A stretch of DNA of 64,000 nt from JBDHWI01 sp964590135 (GTDB lineage Bacteria; Chloroflexota; Anaerolineae; J036; Brachytrichaceae). Position 1 is the first letter of the stretch; each line of letters opens with the position of its first letter. The stretch covers positions 83,164-147,163 of the forward strand of contig CAZPVX010000008.1 in the NCBI GenBank assembly GCA_964590135.1. The letters run 5' to 3'. Shown here piece after piece: positions 26,235 to 34,660 of the stretch. The position numbers and the translations under genes are program-made. The notes beneath the pieces are model-generated. The model was given only the letters and a program-made list of their open reading frames with translations. It did not search any database and had not been told where the DNA came from.

Positions 26235-27239
26235 TTATTCCACCCGAATGCGCGGGTCGACAATGCCGTAGAGGATGTCCACAGTGAGGTTGCCCACCAC
26301 GATGAGCGTCGCATAGACCAGCGTGGTGCCCATGATCATGGAATAGTCGCGGTTGCCGATGGCGACGACAAAATCGCGGCCCACACCGGGGATGCCGTAA
26401 ATATTTTCGATGATGATGGAGCCGGTGACGAGCGCGGCCAGCGCCGGCCCGATGGTGGTCACCACCGGAATCAGCGCGTTGCGCAGGGTGTGCTTCCAGA
26501 TCACCCCTCTTTCGCGCAAGCCCTTGGCGCGCGCGGTGCGCACAAAATCCTGCTTCAGCACCTCCAGCACCGAGCTGCGCGTGTAGCGCGCGGTCTGCGC
26601 CAGTGTGCCGAAGCCAAACACCATCGCCGGCACGATCCACGCGCCCAGATTGCCCCAGTTCTTTTGCACCACAGGAATCAACCCCAGCCCAACGGCAAGG
26701 ACGATGATGGAGAAGAACGCGACGACGAAACTTGGCACCGCCACGCCCACGTTTGTTATAAAAGCGACGAAGTAATCGACGATGCTGTTGTGCTTGAGCG
26801 CGGCGATGACGCCGGCGGGGATGCCGACGATCAACGCAAACGCCAGCGACATCAGACCCAGGCGAATGGAATAACCGAACTTGGAATCGAAAAAGGTGGC
26901 ATTCTCGCGCTTCGGCGGCTCAAACATGACCTGCTGCACCGTCTTGCCGCGCTGACGATAGGACGGGCCAAGGTTGCCACAGATCGCGCCACACTTGAAC
27001 GCACCGCTCTCCTGATCGGTATGGCCGATCATGTAGCGAATGTATTGCTGCCACAGCGGCAGGTCGAGGCCGTATTGCGCCTCAAGCAGCGCCTGCGTGC
27101 GCGGATCCACTTGCTTGCTCTCCGCGTCACGGTCCCAGGGGCCGCCTGGCGCGGAGTGCATGAGCAGGAAGGTGACCAGTGAGATGATGAACAGCACTGG
27201 GATGAACCAGAAGAAGCGCCGAATAATAAGTCCTGCCAT
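26235..27239 (-). CDS. Peptide/oligopeptide ABC transporter permease (OppB/DppB type)
   Basis: Inner-membrane permease with N-terminal IIRRFFWFIPVLFIISLVTF, the conserved LMHSAPGGPWD, and a BPD_transp_1 domain with the EAA loop (DFVRTARAKGLRERGVIWKHTLRNALIP) and VDILYGIVDPRIR at the end. ATG 27239 (MAGLIIRR) fits homologues better than 27254. A strong hairpin separates it from the upstream binding-protein gene. Confidence 0.93.
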   Translation of the reverse strand: MAGLIIRRFFWFIPVLFIISLVTFLLMHSAPGGPWDRDAESKQVDPRTQALLEAQYGLDLPLWQQYIRYMIGHTDQESGAFKCGAICGNLGPSYRQRGKTVQQVMFEPPKRENATFFDSKFGYSIRLGLMSLAFALIVGIPAGVIAALKHNSIVDYFVAFITNVGVAVPSFVVAFFSIIVLAVGLGLIPVVQKNWGNLGAWIVPAMVFGFGTLAQTARYTRSSVLEVLKQDFVRTARAKGLRERGVIWKHTLRNALIPVVTTIGPALAALVTGSIIIENIYGIPGVGRDFVVAIGNRDYSMIMGTTLVYATLIVVGNLTVDILYGIVDPRIRVE

Positions 27240-27288
27240 TCGGTCGATTTTCAAAGCCGCCGGCGCAGCGCGTCAACAGCCAAAAGGT

Positions 27289-27327
27289 CGCGTGCTGTGC
27301 ATTGTCCAAAACAATGCACAGCACGCG
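27289..27327 (-). terminator. Perfect 17-bp hairpin between binding-protein and permease genes
   Basis: Arms 27289-27305 and 27311-27327 are exact reverse complements, with a 5-nt loop. Read on the - strand it ends near ACCTTTTGG, a short T-run. Position after the binding-protein stop suggests partial termination or mRNA stabilisation, giving more binding protein than permease. Confidence 0.75.
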
Positions 27328-27372
27328 ATTTCAATTACACATCCATCAGACTTGCTGCAAACATGCAACGGT

Positions 27373-29079
27373 CTACTTGACGATGTCGATAGTCGTCGGA
27401 ACAGTCTGTCCAGGCCAGGCAGAATCCTGCGGCGTGGTCTTGATGCCCTTGACCCACGGCTTCACCAGATAGGCATTCGCGCTATTGTAGAAGAACGCCA
27501 CCGGCAGATCACTGACGAGCTGCTTCTGCGCCTGCGCATACAGCGAGGTGCGCTTGGCTGGGTTCAATTCGACATCAGCTTTCTCGACCAACGCATTGAA
27601 CGCCTTGCTGTTGTAGCCGGAACGTTGTGCGAAAGAGCTGTCGCCATGGAAGTACACGCTCAGCCAGTTCTGCTCATCCGGGTAGTCTGCACACCAGCCG
27701 CCCAGGAACATCTGCAGCGCGCCACCTTCCTTTTCCTTCTGCATGGCGGTATAGGCAGTGGCCTCAATCGGCTTTAGGTCGATCTTCAGCGCATCGCCAA
27801 ACACTTCCTTGAAGCGCGCGCCGAGCCACTCATTGCGGGTGCGGTTGCGCGGCGTGTCAGCAAAGTAGAGGGTGATGGGAGGCAGATTCTCGACCGACTT
27901 GTAGCTGCTGTCGGCGATGGCCTTGAGCGCGGCCTTGGGGTCATACTTGAAGCGCGTCTCGTTCTTGTCGTAGCCAGGGAATCCTGGCGGGATCCACGTC
28001 AGCGTCGGCGCGCCGAGACCTTGCAGCACGTCCTTCACCCAGCGCTCGCGGTCGAGGGCATAGGCGAACGCCTGGCGCACCTTGGCATCCGTGAACGGTT
28101 CCTTGAAATTGCGGAACTGCAGCGCGGTGGTGCAGGAGCCAGGGAAGATCATGGCCTGCTTGCTCAACTCGGGGTCGGCCTGCACCGCCTTCAGGTCCTC
28201 CGCAGCCAAGCCAACGATGTCAAACTCATCGTTCTTGTAGGCTTCGGTCGCCACGGCGCTGTCGGTGATGTAGGAGTACTCGATGTTCGTCTTGGCCTTG
28301 TTGCCCCAGTAGTTGGGGTTCGGCACGAACAGCGAGTGCTGACCCTGCTCCAACTCCTGCCAGATGTAGGGGCCGTTGCCGATGTGATTCTTGGCATCTG
28401 CCCACCACTGATCACCGCCGGCGGTGATCAACTCTTCTTTGGCAGGATAGGTCACCCACAGGCCCATGATGGTGTGGAAGTACGGCGCCGGCTTCGACAG
28501 CGTCAGCTTCAGCGTCAGGCAGTCGGCCTGCTCATAGTCCGCGCACGGCTTGCCGTCGGCGCCCAGCGCCTGCACGCTCTGGCGAACGGTGTCCTCTGCC
28601 GCCTTGATCGTGGCTTCATCCTTCTTGCCAGTGACGGCGTCCTGCCACTCTGGCGCGCCGGCGATCTCGTTGGTGATCGTGCCGTACTCGCCGGCGGTGG
28701 CCGGGTTGATGTTGCGGATGATCGAATATTCGAAGCGCTTGGCGTTCAACACCGAGCCGTCCGAGTACTTCAGGCCCTTGCGCAGGTTGAAGGTCAGCGT
28801 CAGGCCATCCTTGCTGTACGCCCACTTCTCGGCTGCGCCTGGCACGGTTTGCAGCTTCTCATTCAAGTCGGTCAAGCCCTGGTAGACCAGCTTGAGGTGC
28901 GCAATCTCGTTCACGAACGACGACTTCTGGGGGTCCAGCACGTCAGGGAATGTGCCGGTGTTGATGCGCAGCACCTTTGCATCGGCCTGCAGCGACGCTG
29001 CGACGGATGGTGTGGCGGCAGACAACACCATTGATGCAGCGGCCACCAGACTGGTGGCATACAAAAACTTACGATTCAT
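27373..29079 (-). CDS. Peptide ABC transporter substrate-binding protein (SBP_bac_5)
   Basis: Extracytoplasmic peptide-binding protein. Signal peptide KFLYATSLVAAASMVLSAATPSVAA. SBP_bac_5 landmarks: VLRINTGTFPDVLDPQKSSF, LTFNLRKGLKYSDGSVLNAKRFEYS, QAFAYALDRERWV, GGWCADYPDEQNWLSVYFHG. 568 aa is typical for oligopeptide binders. SD AAGGAG before ATG 29079. No lipobox Cys, so how it is retained is unclear. The ligand is not predictable. Confidence 0.93.
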   Translation of the reverse strand: MNRKFLYATSLVAAASMVLSAATPSVAASLQADAKVLRINTGTFPDVLDPQKSSFVNEIAHLKLVYQGLTDLNEKLQTVPGAAEKWAYSKDGLTLTFNLRKGLKYSDGSVLNAKRFEYSIIRNINPATAGEYGTITNEIAGAPEWQDAVTGKKDEATIKAAEDTVRQSVQALGADGKPCADYEQADCLTLKLTLSKPAPYFHTIMGLWVTYPAKEELITAGGDQWWADAKNHIGNGPYIWQELEQGQHSLFVPNPNYWGNKAKTNIEYSYITDSAVATEAYKNDEFDIVGLAAEDLKAVQADPELSKQAMIFPGSCTTALQFRNFKEPFTDAKVRQAFAYALDRERWVKDVLQGLGAPTLTWIPPGFPGYDKNETRFKYDPKAALKAIADSSYKSVENLPPITLYFADTPRNRTRNEWLGARFKEVFGDALKIDLKPIEATAYTAMQKEKEGGALQMFLGGWCADYPDEQNWLSVYFHGDSSFAQRSGYNSKAFNALVEKADVELNPAKRTSLYAQAQKQLVSDLPVAFFYNSANAYLVKPWVKGIKTTPQDSAWPGQTVPTTIDIVK

Positions 29080-29190
29080 TGATGCTCAACTCCTTCGATA
29101 GATGGGTGGTTAAGTCCCGGCCCGGCCGGGTGATGCACATTCTAACCCGATGCCGGCATTTTGTTTGCCGGTGTTGGGAACCGCAAACGT

Positions 29191-29736
29191 CTACCCTTCG
29201 CCGGCGAACTTGACTTCCGGCATCGGCAGATGCTCGGTGCCGAGCCGCTTGCGCAGCATGGCGATGAGGCCGCCGGCGTCGATGATCGCCATCACTGAGG
29301 GCGAGAGCGGCGGAAACGTGAAGTGCTGGGGGTTGCCGGCTGAATGCCGAGTGATCTGGCACGCCTCAAGATCGACCGTGATCTCATCACCCTTCTGAAT
29401 CGCATCGACCGCATCTGGGCAGACGATGGGCAGCACGCCGTTGTTCACGCAATTGCGAAAGAAGATGCGCGCAAATGATTTGGCCACGATCACCTTGACG
29501 CCACACAGTTTGATGCACACGGCAGCCTGCTCGCGCGAAGAGCCGCAACCCAGATTCTTGCCGGCCACAAGGATGTCGCCAGCCTGCACCTGCTTCGCAA
29601 AATCAGGGTCAAGGTCTTCGAGCGCATGCGCTGCAAATTCATTGAGATTGGTGAGCGTATAGGTGTATTTGCCTGGAAAGATGACGTCGGTGTTGACGTC
29701 ATCTCCATATACCCAACAGCGGCCAGTAAAGATCAT
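29191..29736 (-). CDS. leuD: 3-isopropylmalate dehydratase small subunit-like (LeuD/HacB family)
   Basis: Swivel-domain subunit of an aconitase-family dehydratase. WVYGDDVNTDVIFPGKY, GKNLGCGSSREQAAVCIKLCGVKVIVAKSFARIFFRNCVNNG and the TFPPLSP region are typical. SD GGGAG precedes ATG 29736 (181 aa). The large [4Fe-4S] subunit (leuC) is not adjacent, so it could serve leucine synthesis or a related hydratase such as homoaconitase or dimethylmalate dehydratase; the leucine role is only the most common one. Confidence 0.85.
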   Translation of the reverse strand: MIFTGRCWVYGDDVNTDVIFPGKYTYTLTNLNEFAAHALEDLDPDFAKQVQAGDILVAGKNLGCGSSREQAAVCIKLCGVKVIVAKSFARIFFRNCVNNGVLPIVCPDAVDAIQKGDEITVDLEACQITRHSAGNPQHFTFPPLSPSVMAIIDAGGLIAMLRKRLGTEHLPMPEVKFAGEG

Positions 29737-29813
29737 GGTTTGCTCCCGATTTGCAATGGCATTTTTATGCGCTGCGTTTGGCGCGCACGGCACAGCAGTA
29801 TAGACCCGCTGGC

Positions 29814-29819
29814 TATAAT
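29814..29819 (+). promoter_or_regulatory. TATAAT, exactly 6 nt before yajC ATG
   Basis: Perfect -10 hexamer at 29814-29819, spacer GCCGGC, then ATG 29826. Predicts a leaderless yajC transcript. Confidence 0.65.
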
Positions 29820-29825
29820 GCCGGC

Positions 29826-30158
29826 ATGGATGTCACGCTGGCCTCTGTCGTTTTCTTCGTCACCATTGCCTTTGTTTTTCTGCTGGTCTGGGTCATCGTA
29901 ATCTTGCCGCAAAATCGCGCCCGCAAGAACCAGGAACAGGTCGTGGCCGATCTGAACATCGGCGAGCAAATCGTCACCGTCGGCGGCGTCATCGGCAAGC
30001 TAACCTACCTGGATCGCGAAAAGGATCTGGCAAAGATCGAAGTCGCGCCCGGCGTTGAGATTCGCATCATTCCGGCTGCCATCAGTCACCCGCTCGATTA
30101 CATGGATCGCGTGCGCCGGCTGGAACGCGAAGGCAACGCGCCGAAGCCGAAGAAGTGA
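29826..30158 (+). CDS. yajC: Preprotein translocase subunit YajC
   Basis: Small single-span membrane protein of the SecDF-YajC accessory complex. Helix VVFFVTIAFVFLLVWVIVIL, then the conserved LPQNRARKNQEQVVADLNIGEQIVTVGGVIGKLTYLD. 110 aa is normal. secD/secF are not adjacent. Probably leaderless. The TrkA-N gene follows 39 nt later. Confidence 0.92.
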   Translation: MDVTLASVVFFVTIAFVFLLVWVIVILPQNRARKNQEQVVADLNIGEQIVTVGGVIGKLTYLDREKDLAKIEVAPGVEIRIIPAAISHPLDYMDRVRRLEREGNAPKPKK

Positions 30159-30185
30159 AGCCGGACGAGCGCGGCGCCCGCTCTG

Positions 30186-30191
30186 TAAAGT
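30186..30191 (+). promoter_or_regulatory. TAAAGT, exactly 6 nt before GTG start
   Basis: TAAAGT at 30186-30191, six bases, then GTG 30198. It is the same spacing as the aldo/keto reductase, yajC and B12-subunit genes. Confidence 0.45.
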
Positions 30192-30197
30192 GACACC

Positions 30198-31253
30198 GTG
30201 AACAACCAACCGCAGTGGGTAGATACGCGCGCCGCGCGGCTGAGCGCGCGCACACGAGCGCAACGCATCACCGCCGGCGCCCGCGTAGTGTGGGCCGCGT
30301 TGAAGAAGGTGCGCTGGGCGCTGCTCACGTTCGCTGCCGTGGTCGTCGGCGGAACGTTGCTGTTCTGGTTGAATGGCGCGTACCCGAATCCACTGCTCGC
30401 GCTGATCTACGTGCTGAACTTAATCACGTTGCAGGCAGCGCCGGCAGATTTCCCGCAGGCCGCGATCTGGCAAGTTGTCAGCGGCGCGTTGATGCTGGGC
30501 GGCGTGATCGCGCTGGCCGGCGGCGCTGCCAGCGTCATCCAACTCATCGGCGACCGCAAGGAGCAACAATTGGCATTCGCATCCACCTTCTCCGATCACG
30601 TCATCGTTTGCGGCATTGGCCGCGTTGGCTATCGCGTCATCCTGGAGCTGCTCGGCTTCGGCGAGCAGGTCGTCGGCGTAAACCAGAACGAGAATGAAGA
30701 GTGGCTGCCAGTGCTGTCGAATGCCGGCGTGCCGGTCATCATCGGTGACGCCCAGCGCAAGCAGACGCTGCTCGATGCCGGCATCGAGCGCGCGTCGGCC
30801 ATCGTCGTTTGCACCAGCAATGAGTTGACCAACCTCGACATCGCGCTGGATGCGAGCGAGTTGAAGCCGGGCATCAAGGTGGTGCTGCGCATGTTCGATG
30901 CAAAGCTGGCGCAAAACGTGTCGAAGGCGTTCAACATCCAGACCGTGTTCAGCGTGAGCGCGCTGGCTGCGCCGGCGTTTGCCGCAGCCGCCACCAAGGC
31001 GCGCGTCGATTATTCGTTTCGGCTGGAAGGGCAGTTGCTCAATGTGACGACAGTGCAATTCGGCTCGACTTCACCCTATGCCGGCAAGCCCATCCAGTTT
31101 GTTGAGGCGGACGCAAATTGTTCGGTCATCGGCGCGGCATCGCCGGATGGCTTGCGATTCAACCCTGATCGCAACCACGTCATCCAGGCCGGCGAGCGCT
31201 TCTTCATCATCGGCAATCTGGACGCGTTGAAGAAGATCAATAATGGACAATAG
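30198..31253 (+). CDS. TrkA-N (RCK) domain membrane protein with degenerate pore
   Basis: Resembles a two-helix potassium channel with a cytosolic RCK domain. Helix 1 is about residues 40-60 (WALLTFAAVVVGGTLLFWLN), helix 2 about 92-115, TrkA-N from 130 (HVIVCGIGRVGYRVILELL, GxGxxG for NAD(H)), TrkA-C at the end (VIQAGERFFIIG). The pore loop where TVGYGD is expected reads LIYVLNLITLQAAPADFP, so the potassium selectivity filter is absent. It may be a nucleotide-sensing partner or a non-selective channel. Confidence 0.85.
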   Translation: MNNQPQWVDTRAARLSARTRAQRITAGARVVWAALKKVRWALLTFAAVVVGGTLLFWLNGAYPNPLLALIYVLNLITLQAAPADFPQAAIWQVVSGALMLGGVIALAGGAASVIQLIGDRKEQQLAFASTFSDHVIVCGIGRVGYRVILELLGFGEQVVGVNQNENEEWLPVLSNAGVPVIIGDAQRKQTLLDAGIERASAIVVCTSNELTNLDIALDASELKPGIKVVLRMFDAKLAQNVSKAFNIQTVFSVSALAAPAFAAAATKARVDYSFRLEGQLLNVTTVQFGSTSPYAGKPIQFVEADANCSVIGAASPDGLRFNPDRNHVIQAGERFFIIGNLDALKKINNGQ

Positions 31254-31333
31254 AGATTCTGGATGGGAGAGTGGCATCAGGTCGCCGGTCTGTATGCTCC
31301 AATCCTCCAATCGCCAGCCGACCTCTTTTTGAC

Positions 31334-32026
31334 ATGCGCTTCGACATCTTCACCCTCTTCCCGGCCATGTTCGACGGGCCCTTCTCAGACAGCATCCTGA
31401 AGCGGGCGCAGGACGCCGGCCTGCTGGAGATTCACGCCCACAACATTCGCGACTACGCCGAGGGCAAGCACAAGATCACCGACGACATGGCCTATGGCGG
31501 CGGGGGTGGCATGGTGATGAAGCCAGAGCCCATCTTCAAGGCGGTCGAAACCGTTCTTGGATTGCGACAAGGCGGGGGCGAATCCCCTTCATCTCCCCAC
31601 CCCATCATCCTGATGAGCGCCAGCGGGCGCACCTTCACGCATGAGATCGCAGTCGAGCTTGCGCGGCATCCACGCGTTGCGCTGGTCTGTGGGCATTACG
31701 AGGGCGTGGACGAGCGCGTGCGCGAGCACCTTTGCACCGATGAAATCAGCATCGGCAACTATGTGCTGACCGGCGGCGAGTTGCCGGCGATGGTGATCGT
31801 CGATGCCGTCGCGCGGCTGATTCCGGGCGTGCTGCCGCCCGGTGTGCCAGAGGAAGAATCACACGCCAGCGGCCTGCTGGAGTATCCGCACTACACGCGG
31901 CCGGCGGACTTTCGCGGCTGGAAGGCGCCAGATGTGCTGCTCAGCGGCAACCACGCCGAGATCGAGAAGTGGCGCCGGCTGCAAGCCGAGGATCGCACAC
32001 GGCGACGCGGCATGCATGGCGCATGA
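31334..32026 (+). CDS. trmD: tRNA (guanine-37-N1)-methyltransferase
   Basis: SPOUT-class enzyme methylating G37 of tRNAs to prevent frameshifting. MRFDIFTLFPAMFDGP, DDMAYGGGGGMVMKPEP, LVCGHYEGVDERV, DEISIGNYVLTGGELPA and HYTRPADFRGWKAPDVLLSGNH are diagnostic. ATG 31334 gives 230 aa. A short Gly/Ser/Pro insertion at residues of about 77-90 (GLRQGGGESPSSPHP) is not usual. rimM, rplS and rpsP, its common neighbours, are absent. Confidence 0.96.
   Translation: MRFDIFTLFPAMFDGPFSDSILKRAQDAGLLEIHAHNIRDYAEGKHKITDDMAYGGGGGMVMKPEPIFKAVETVLGLRQGGGESPSSPHPIILMSASGRTFTHEIAVELARHPRVALVCGHYEGVDERVREHLCTDEISIGNYVLTGGELPAMVIVDAVARLIPGVLPPGVPEEESHASGLLEYPHYTRPADFRGWKAPDVLLSGNHAEIEKWRRLQAEDRTRRRGMHGA
31558..31606 (+). 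repeat. Short in-frame insertion in trmD
   Basis: GGGGGCGAATCCCC palindrome-like unit followed by TTCATCTCCCCACCCC within the trmD frame, at a loop before the LMSASGR strand. Confidence 0.4.
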
Positions 32027-32051
32027 CGCATCTCATCACAGCGCGAGCACG

Positions 32052-32097
32052 GGGCGATTTGCGGTAATGCTTGCGCAAGCGTCACCGCAAATCGCCC
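32052..32097. terminator. Perfect 14-bp inverted repeat with inner palindrome between convergent genes
   Basis: Arms 32052-32065 and 32084-32097 match exactly; the loop contains the 12-bp palindrome GCTTGCGCAAGC (32069-32080). It lies between the trmD stop (32026) and the stop of the PHP gene (32109). Likely bidirectional terminator or mobile REP-like unit. Confidence 0.6.
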
Positions 32098-32108
32098 TGG
32101 CCATTGCC

Positions 32109-34394
32109 TTATTGCGGTTGTGCGTCTGCCGGCGCTGACTCCACCGGCGCAGCTTCTGGCATCTCCACTGGATGCGCTGCGGCATACTCGGCGACCATCG
32201 CCTTCCATGTGCCATCGAGGCCATCGTCGGTCACGCCGTAGAACACCTGCACGTTGCCTGCGCTGTCGCGCATCGCCACGTCATTGCGCACCTTGCCGGC
32301 GCGCAACTCGCGGCCCAGCACGGCGCGGTCGCCGCGCCAGTCGATATCCGCCGGCCCGTTGGGATGCGTGACGTGCTGCGTGATGGCATATTGCCACAGA
32401 TCGCGCGCGCTCTTGCGCGTGACGTTGCGGATCACGCTGTTGTTGCGCAGGTCGCGCACCGTGAAGTATTCGACACCGTTGCGCTCTTCCATCGCTGTAA
32501 CCTGCACGCCGGTGCGCGGCATGTTGGTGAGCGGCGCATTCTCCACTGGCTTCGGCTGGCCATTGCCGTTCTCAGACTTGGCCGGCAGCAGCTGCGGCTG
32601 TTCCTGCGGCGGCGGCAGCGCGCCAGCTGGCTCCGGCCGTGGCGGCAATTGCTCCACGCGCTCCTGCTGCGCCGGCTGATGTGGCCGCTGTTCGTGATGA
32701 CGCTGCTGCTGCGGTTGGCGCTGCTGCCCGCTCTGCTGCTGTTGCTGTGGTTGGCGCTGCGGCTGATTTTGTGGTTGCCCGCCCTGCTGGCGCGGCTGCT
32801 GCTGTTGCTGCTGTTGCTGCTGGCGCGGCTCATGCTGGCGTGACTGCTGTGGTTGGCGCTGCTGATGGGGCTGTTGCTGGCGCTGTTGCTGCTGATGAGG
32901 CCGTTGCTCATGGTGCGGTTGCTCTGCCGGCTTCGGCTTCTCGTAGCCACGTCGCGCCATTGCCACGATCTCGTCGCGGTTCGCCGCGCGCGTCTCCACG
33001 CCCTCACGCACGAGGAATTGATTGCCCTCGAAGGCATGCGGCGTATCGGCGCCCTTCGTCACTTGCAGGCGAATGACGTCCTTCCCGTCCAGCGATTCGA
33101 TGGTGATGGCTGCCGCCAGCTTCGGCGCAATGCGCGACCCCATCTCCAACGCGAGCTTTTCGGCCGTCTCCCTCGCATCCTCGATGCCGGCGATCTTCTT
33201 GCGCGGGCTGGCATCCATGCCAATCACGATCAGCCCGCCCTCGCCATTCGCCATCGCCACCGCATCCTTCAGCACTGCCTCGAAGCGGTCGCCGCGCTTG
33301 GGCAGCGTCGCATGGAATGCAGCGGTCACACTATTGCCGTCGCGGCGCGCGATGGTCAGCGGGTCTTCCGGCACGTCGGCCATGGCCTGCGCCGGCCTCA
33401 CCCGTGCAAATTCCTGGCTCAGGAACAGATCGCGCAGCGCATTGAAACTCACTTCCTCAAGCTGCACTTCGGTGACACGCTCGCCCACGCCCAATCGCTT
33501 TGAATTTTCTTTTGAGGTGGTCACGCGATGCGCATCGCTGCCCTGAATGGCGAACATGCGGCGCGGATATTCCGGCTTGATGCCGGTGAACAGATGCGCG
33601 CTGGAATAGCGGCCCTTCTCCAGATCCGTAAATTCGATCGCCCGCAGATGCGGGTCCTGGGTGAAGGCGATGCGCGTCTGGCCGCCGAGGTTCATGCCGC
33701 GCATACTCACGCCGTTCGATGAGTTGGCATGCGCGGCGATGGCCATGCCGCCGGCGTCATCGATCATCTCGTATGCATGCAACACGTCGCTGGTCGCGCC
33801 GGCCTCGGTCAGACCCTTGTCCAGCACATGCCCTGGCACGCGCAACTCCATCAGCACACGCTCGATGTCGCGCAATGGCTTGTCGGGCGGGAAGATGCCA
33901 AGGATGTGGAAGCCGAAGGTGGCGGTGAACTCGAAGCCGGGCAGCACGAGGATCTTGCCCAGCAGCCGGCGGTATTCATTCAGCCGGCCCAGCTCATCGG
34001 CGCGAATGCGGTCGAGCTTCTCGAGATATTCAAGATGCTCGATCTCGTTCATCATATTGCGATAGCCGTTCACAGTGTTGTGATCGGTAAAAGCCATGAT
34101 GTGCAAGCCGCGCTTCTCAGCCTGCTTCAAGATATCGAGATAGGTCTTGTCCGGCTCCTCATAGTCATGTGAGCCGGGTGTGTGCAGATGCAGGTCCATC
34201 CGCCGCCAGGGAATGTTTGGCTGGCTAGACTCGGGCTGGGCGGGTTGATCTGCTGCTTGTGTGGTGCGCGGTGGTGTGCGCCGGCGCGGAGAACCAGCCT
34301 GTGCTGGGGCGCGCGTCGAGCGGGTCTTGGTGGTTGTCTTGGGGTTCGTCTGTTTGTCCGGCGCCTGGTTGTCCGTTGCTTTCTGCTTAGGCAT
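32109..34394 (-). CDS. PHP-domain phosphoesterase with AlbA_2-like domain and Q/H-rich region
   Basis: The order from the ATG at 34394 is as follows. A Lys/Thr/Pro/Arg-rich disordered N-terminus. A PHP metal-dependent phosphoesterase domain with MDLHLHTPGSHD, AFTDHNTVNGY, LPGFEFTA, AIAAHANS and IQGSDAHR. An AlbA_2/Schlafen-type segment (AVLKDAVAMANGEGGLIVIGMD, then FLVREGVETRAANRDEIV). A stretch of about 95 aa almost entirely Gln, His, Arg, Pro (nt 32650-32935). A conserved-looking C-terminal domain (FTVRDLRNNSVIRNVTRKSARDLWQYAI). PHP plus AlbA suggests nucleic acid processing or signalling; function unknown. A TTG 12 nt upstream is an alternative start. Confidence 0.8.
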   Translation of the reverse strand: MPKQKATDNQAPDKQTNPKTTTKTRSTRAPAQAGSPRRRTPPRTTQAADQPAQPESSQPNIPWRRMDLHLHTPGSHDYEEPDKTYLDILKQAEKRGLHIMAFTDHNTVNGYRNMMNEIEHLEYLEKLDRIRADELGRLNEYRRLLGKILVLPGFEFTATFGFHILGIFPPDKPLRDIERVLMELRVPGHVLDKGLTEAGATSDVLHAYEMIDDAGGMAIAAHANSSNGVSMRGMNLGGQTRIAFTQDPHLRAIEFTDLEKGRYSSAHLFTGIKPEYPRRMFAIQGSDAHRVTTSKENSKRLGVGERVTEVQLEEVSFNALRDLFLSQEFARVRPAQAMADVPEDPLTIARRDGNSVTAAFHATLPKRGDRFEAVLKDAVAMANGEGGLIVIGMDASPRKKIAGIEDARETAEKLALEMGSRIAPKLAAAITIESLDGKDVIRLQVTKGADTPHAFEGNQFLVREGVETRAANRDEIVAMARRGYEKPKPAEQPHHEQRPHQQQQRQQQPHQQRQPQQSRQHEPRQQQQQQQQQPRQQGGQPQNQPQRQPQQQQQSGQQRQPQQQRHHEQRPHQPAQQERVEQLPPRPEPAGALPPPQEQPQLLPAKSENGNGQPKPVENAPLTNMPRTGVQVTAMEERNGVEYFTVRDLRNNSVIRNVTRKSARDLWQYAITQHVTHPNGPADIDWRGDRAVLGRELRAGKVRNDVAMRDSAGNVQVFYGVTDDGLDGTWKAMVAEYAAAHPVEMPEAAPVESAPADAQPQ

Positions 34395-34588
34395 ATGTTT
34401 AGGCAAACACGTATCGGTTGTAACGTTTCAATTCAAAATCCAATCTGAATACGGGCGCCGGCACCAGAAAATCCAATGGCCGGCTGGCCTCGCTGTGCAA
34501 TTCAGCGCGCACAATGAGCAGCGCCAATTGCAACCCAATCATTATACCTATTCATGCTATTTCCCTGATGGCATCGTGAGAGCAAGTC
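34395..34588. other. Intergenic region, nothing recognisable
   Basis: The 266 bp between the PHP gene and the metzincin gene holds the terminator described next and an AT-richer segment that presumably carries the PHP promoter. No ORF with coding character and no RNA gene was seen. Confidence 0.4.
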
Positions 34589-34621
34589 AGGGGCGCACTC
34601 CCGCATGTAGAGCGCACCCCT
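34589..34621 (-). terminator. Hairpin after metzincin gene
   Basis: Arms 34589-34600 and 34610-34621 pair over 12 positions, mostly G-C with wobble or mismatch at two, 40 nt after the stop of the - strand protease gene. Confidence 0.5.
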
Positions 34622-34660
34622 GATCACAAGCAATCGCCTGCCAGTCTGCCGGCGCGCCGG

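Noticed and set aside
32650..32935. Trinucleotide-like repeat considered as non-coding
   Set aside because: The reading frame stays open and the flanks encode conserved-looking domains, so it is a coding low-complexity tract.
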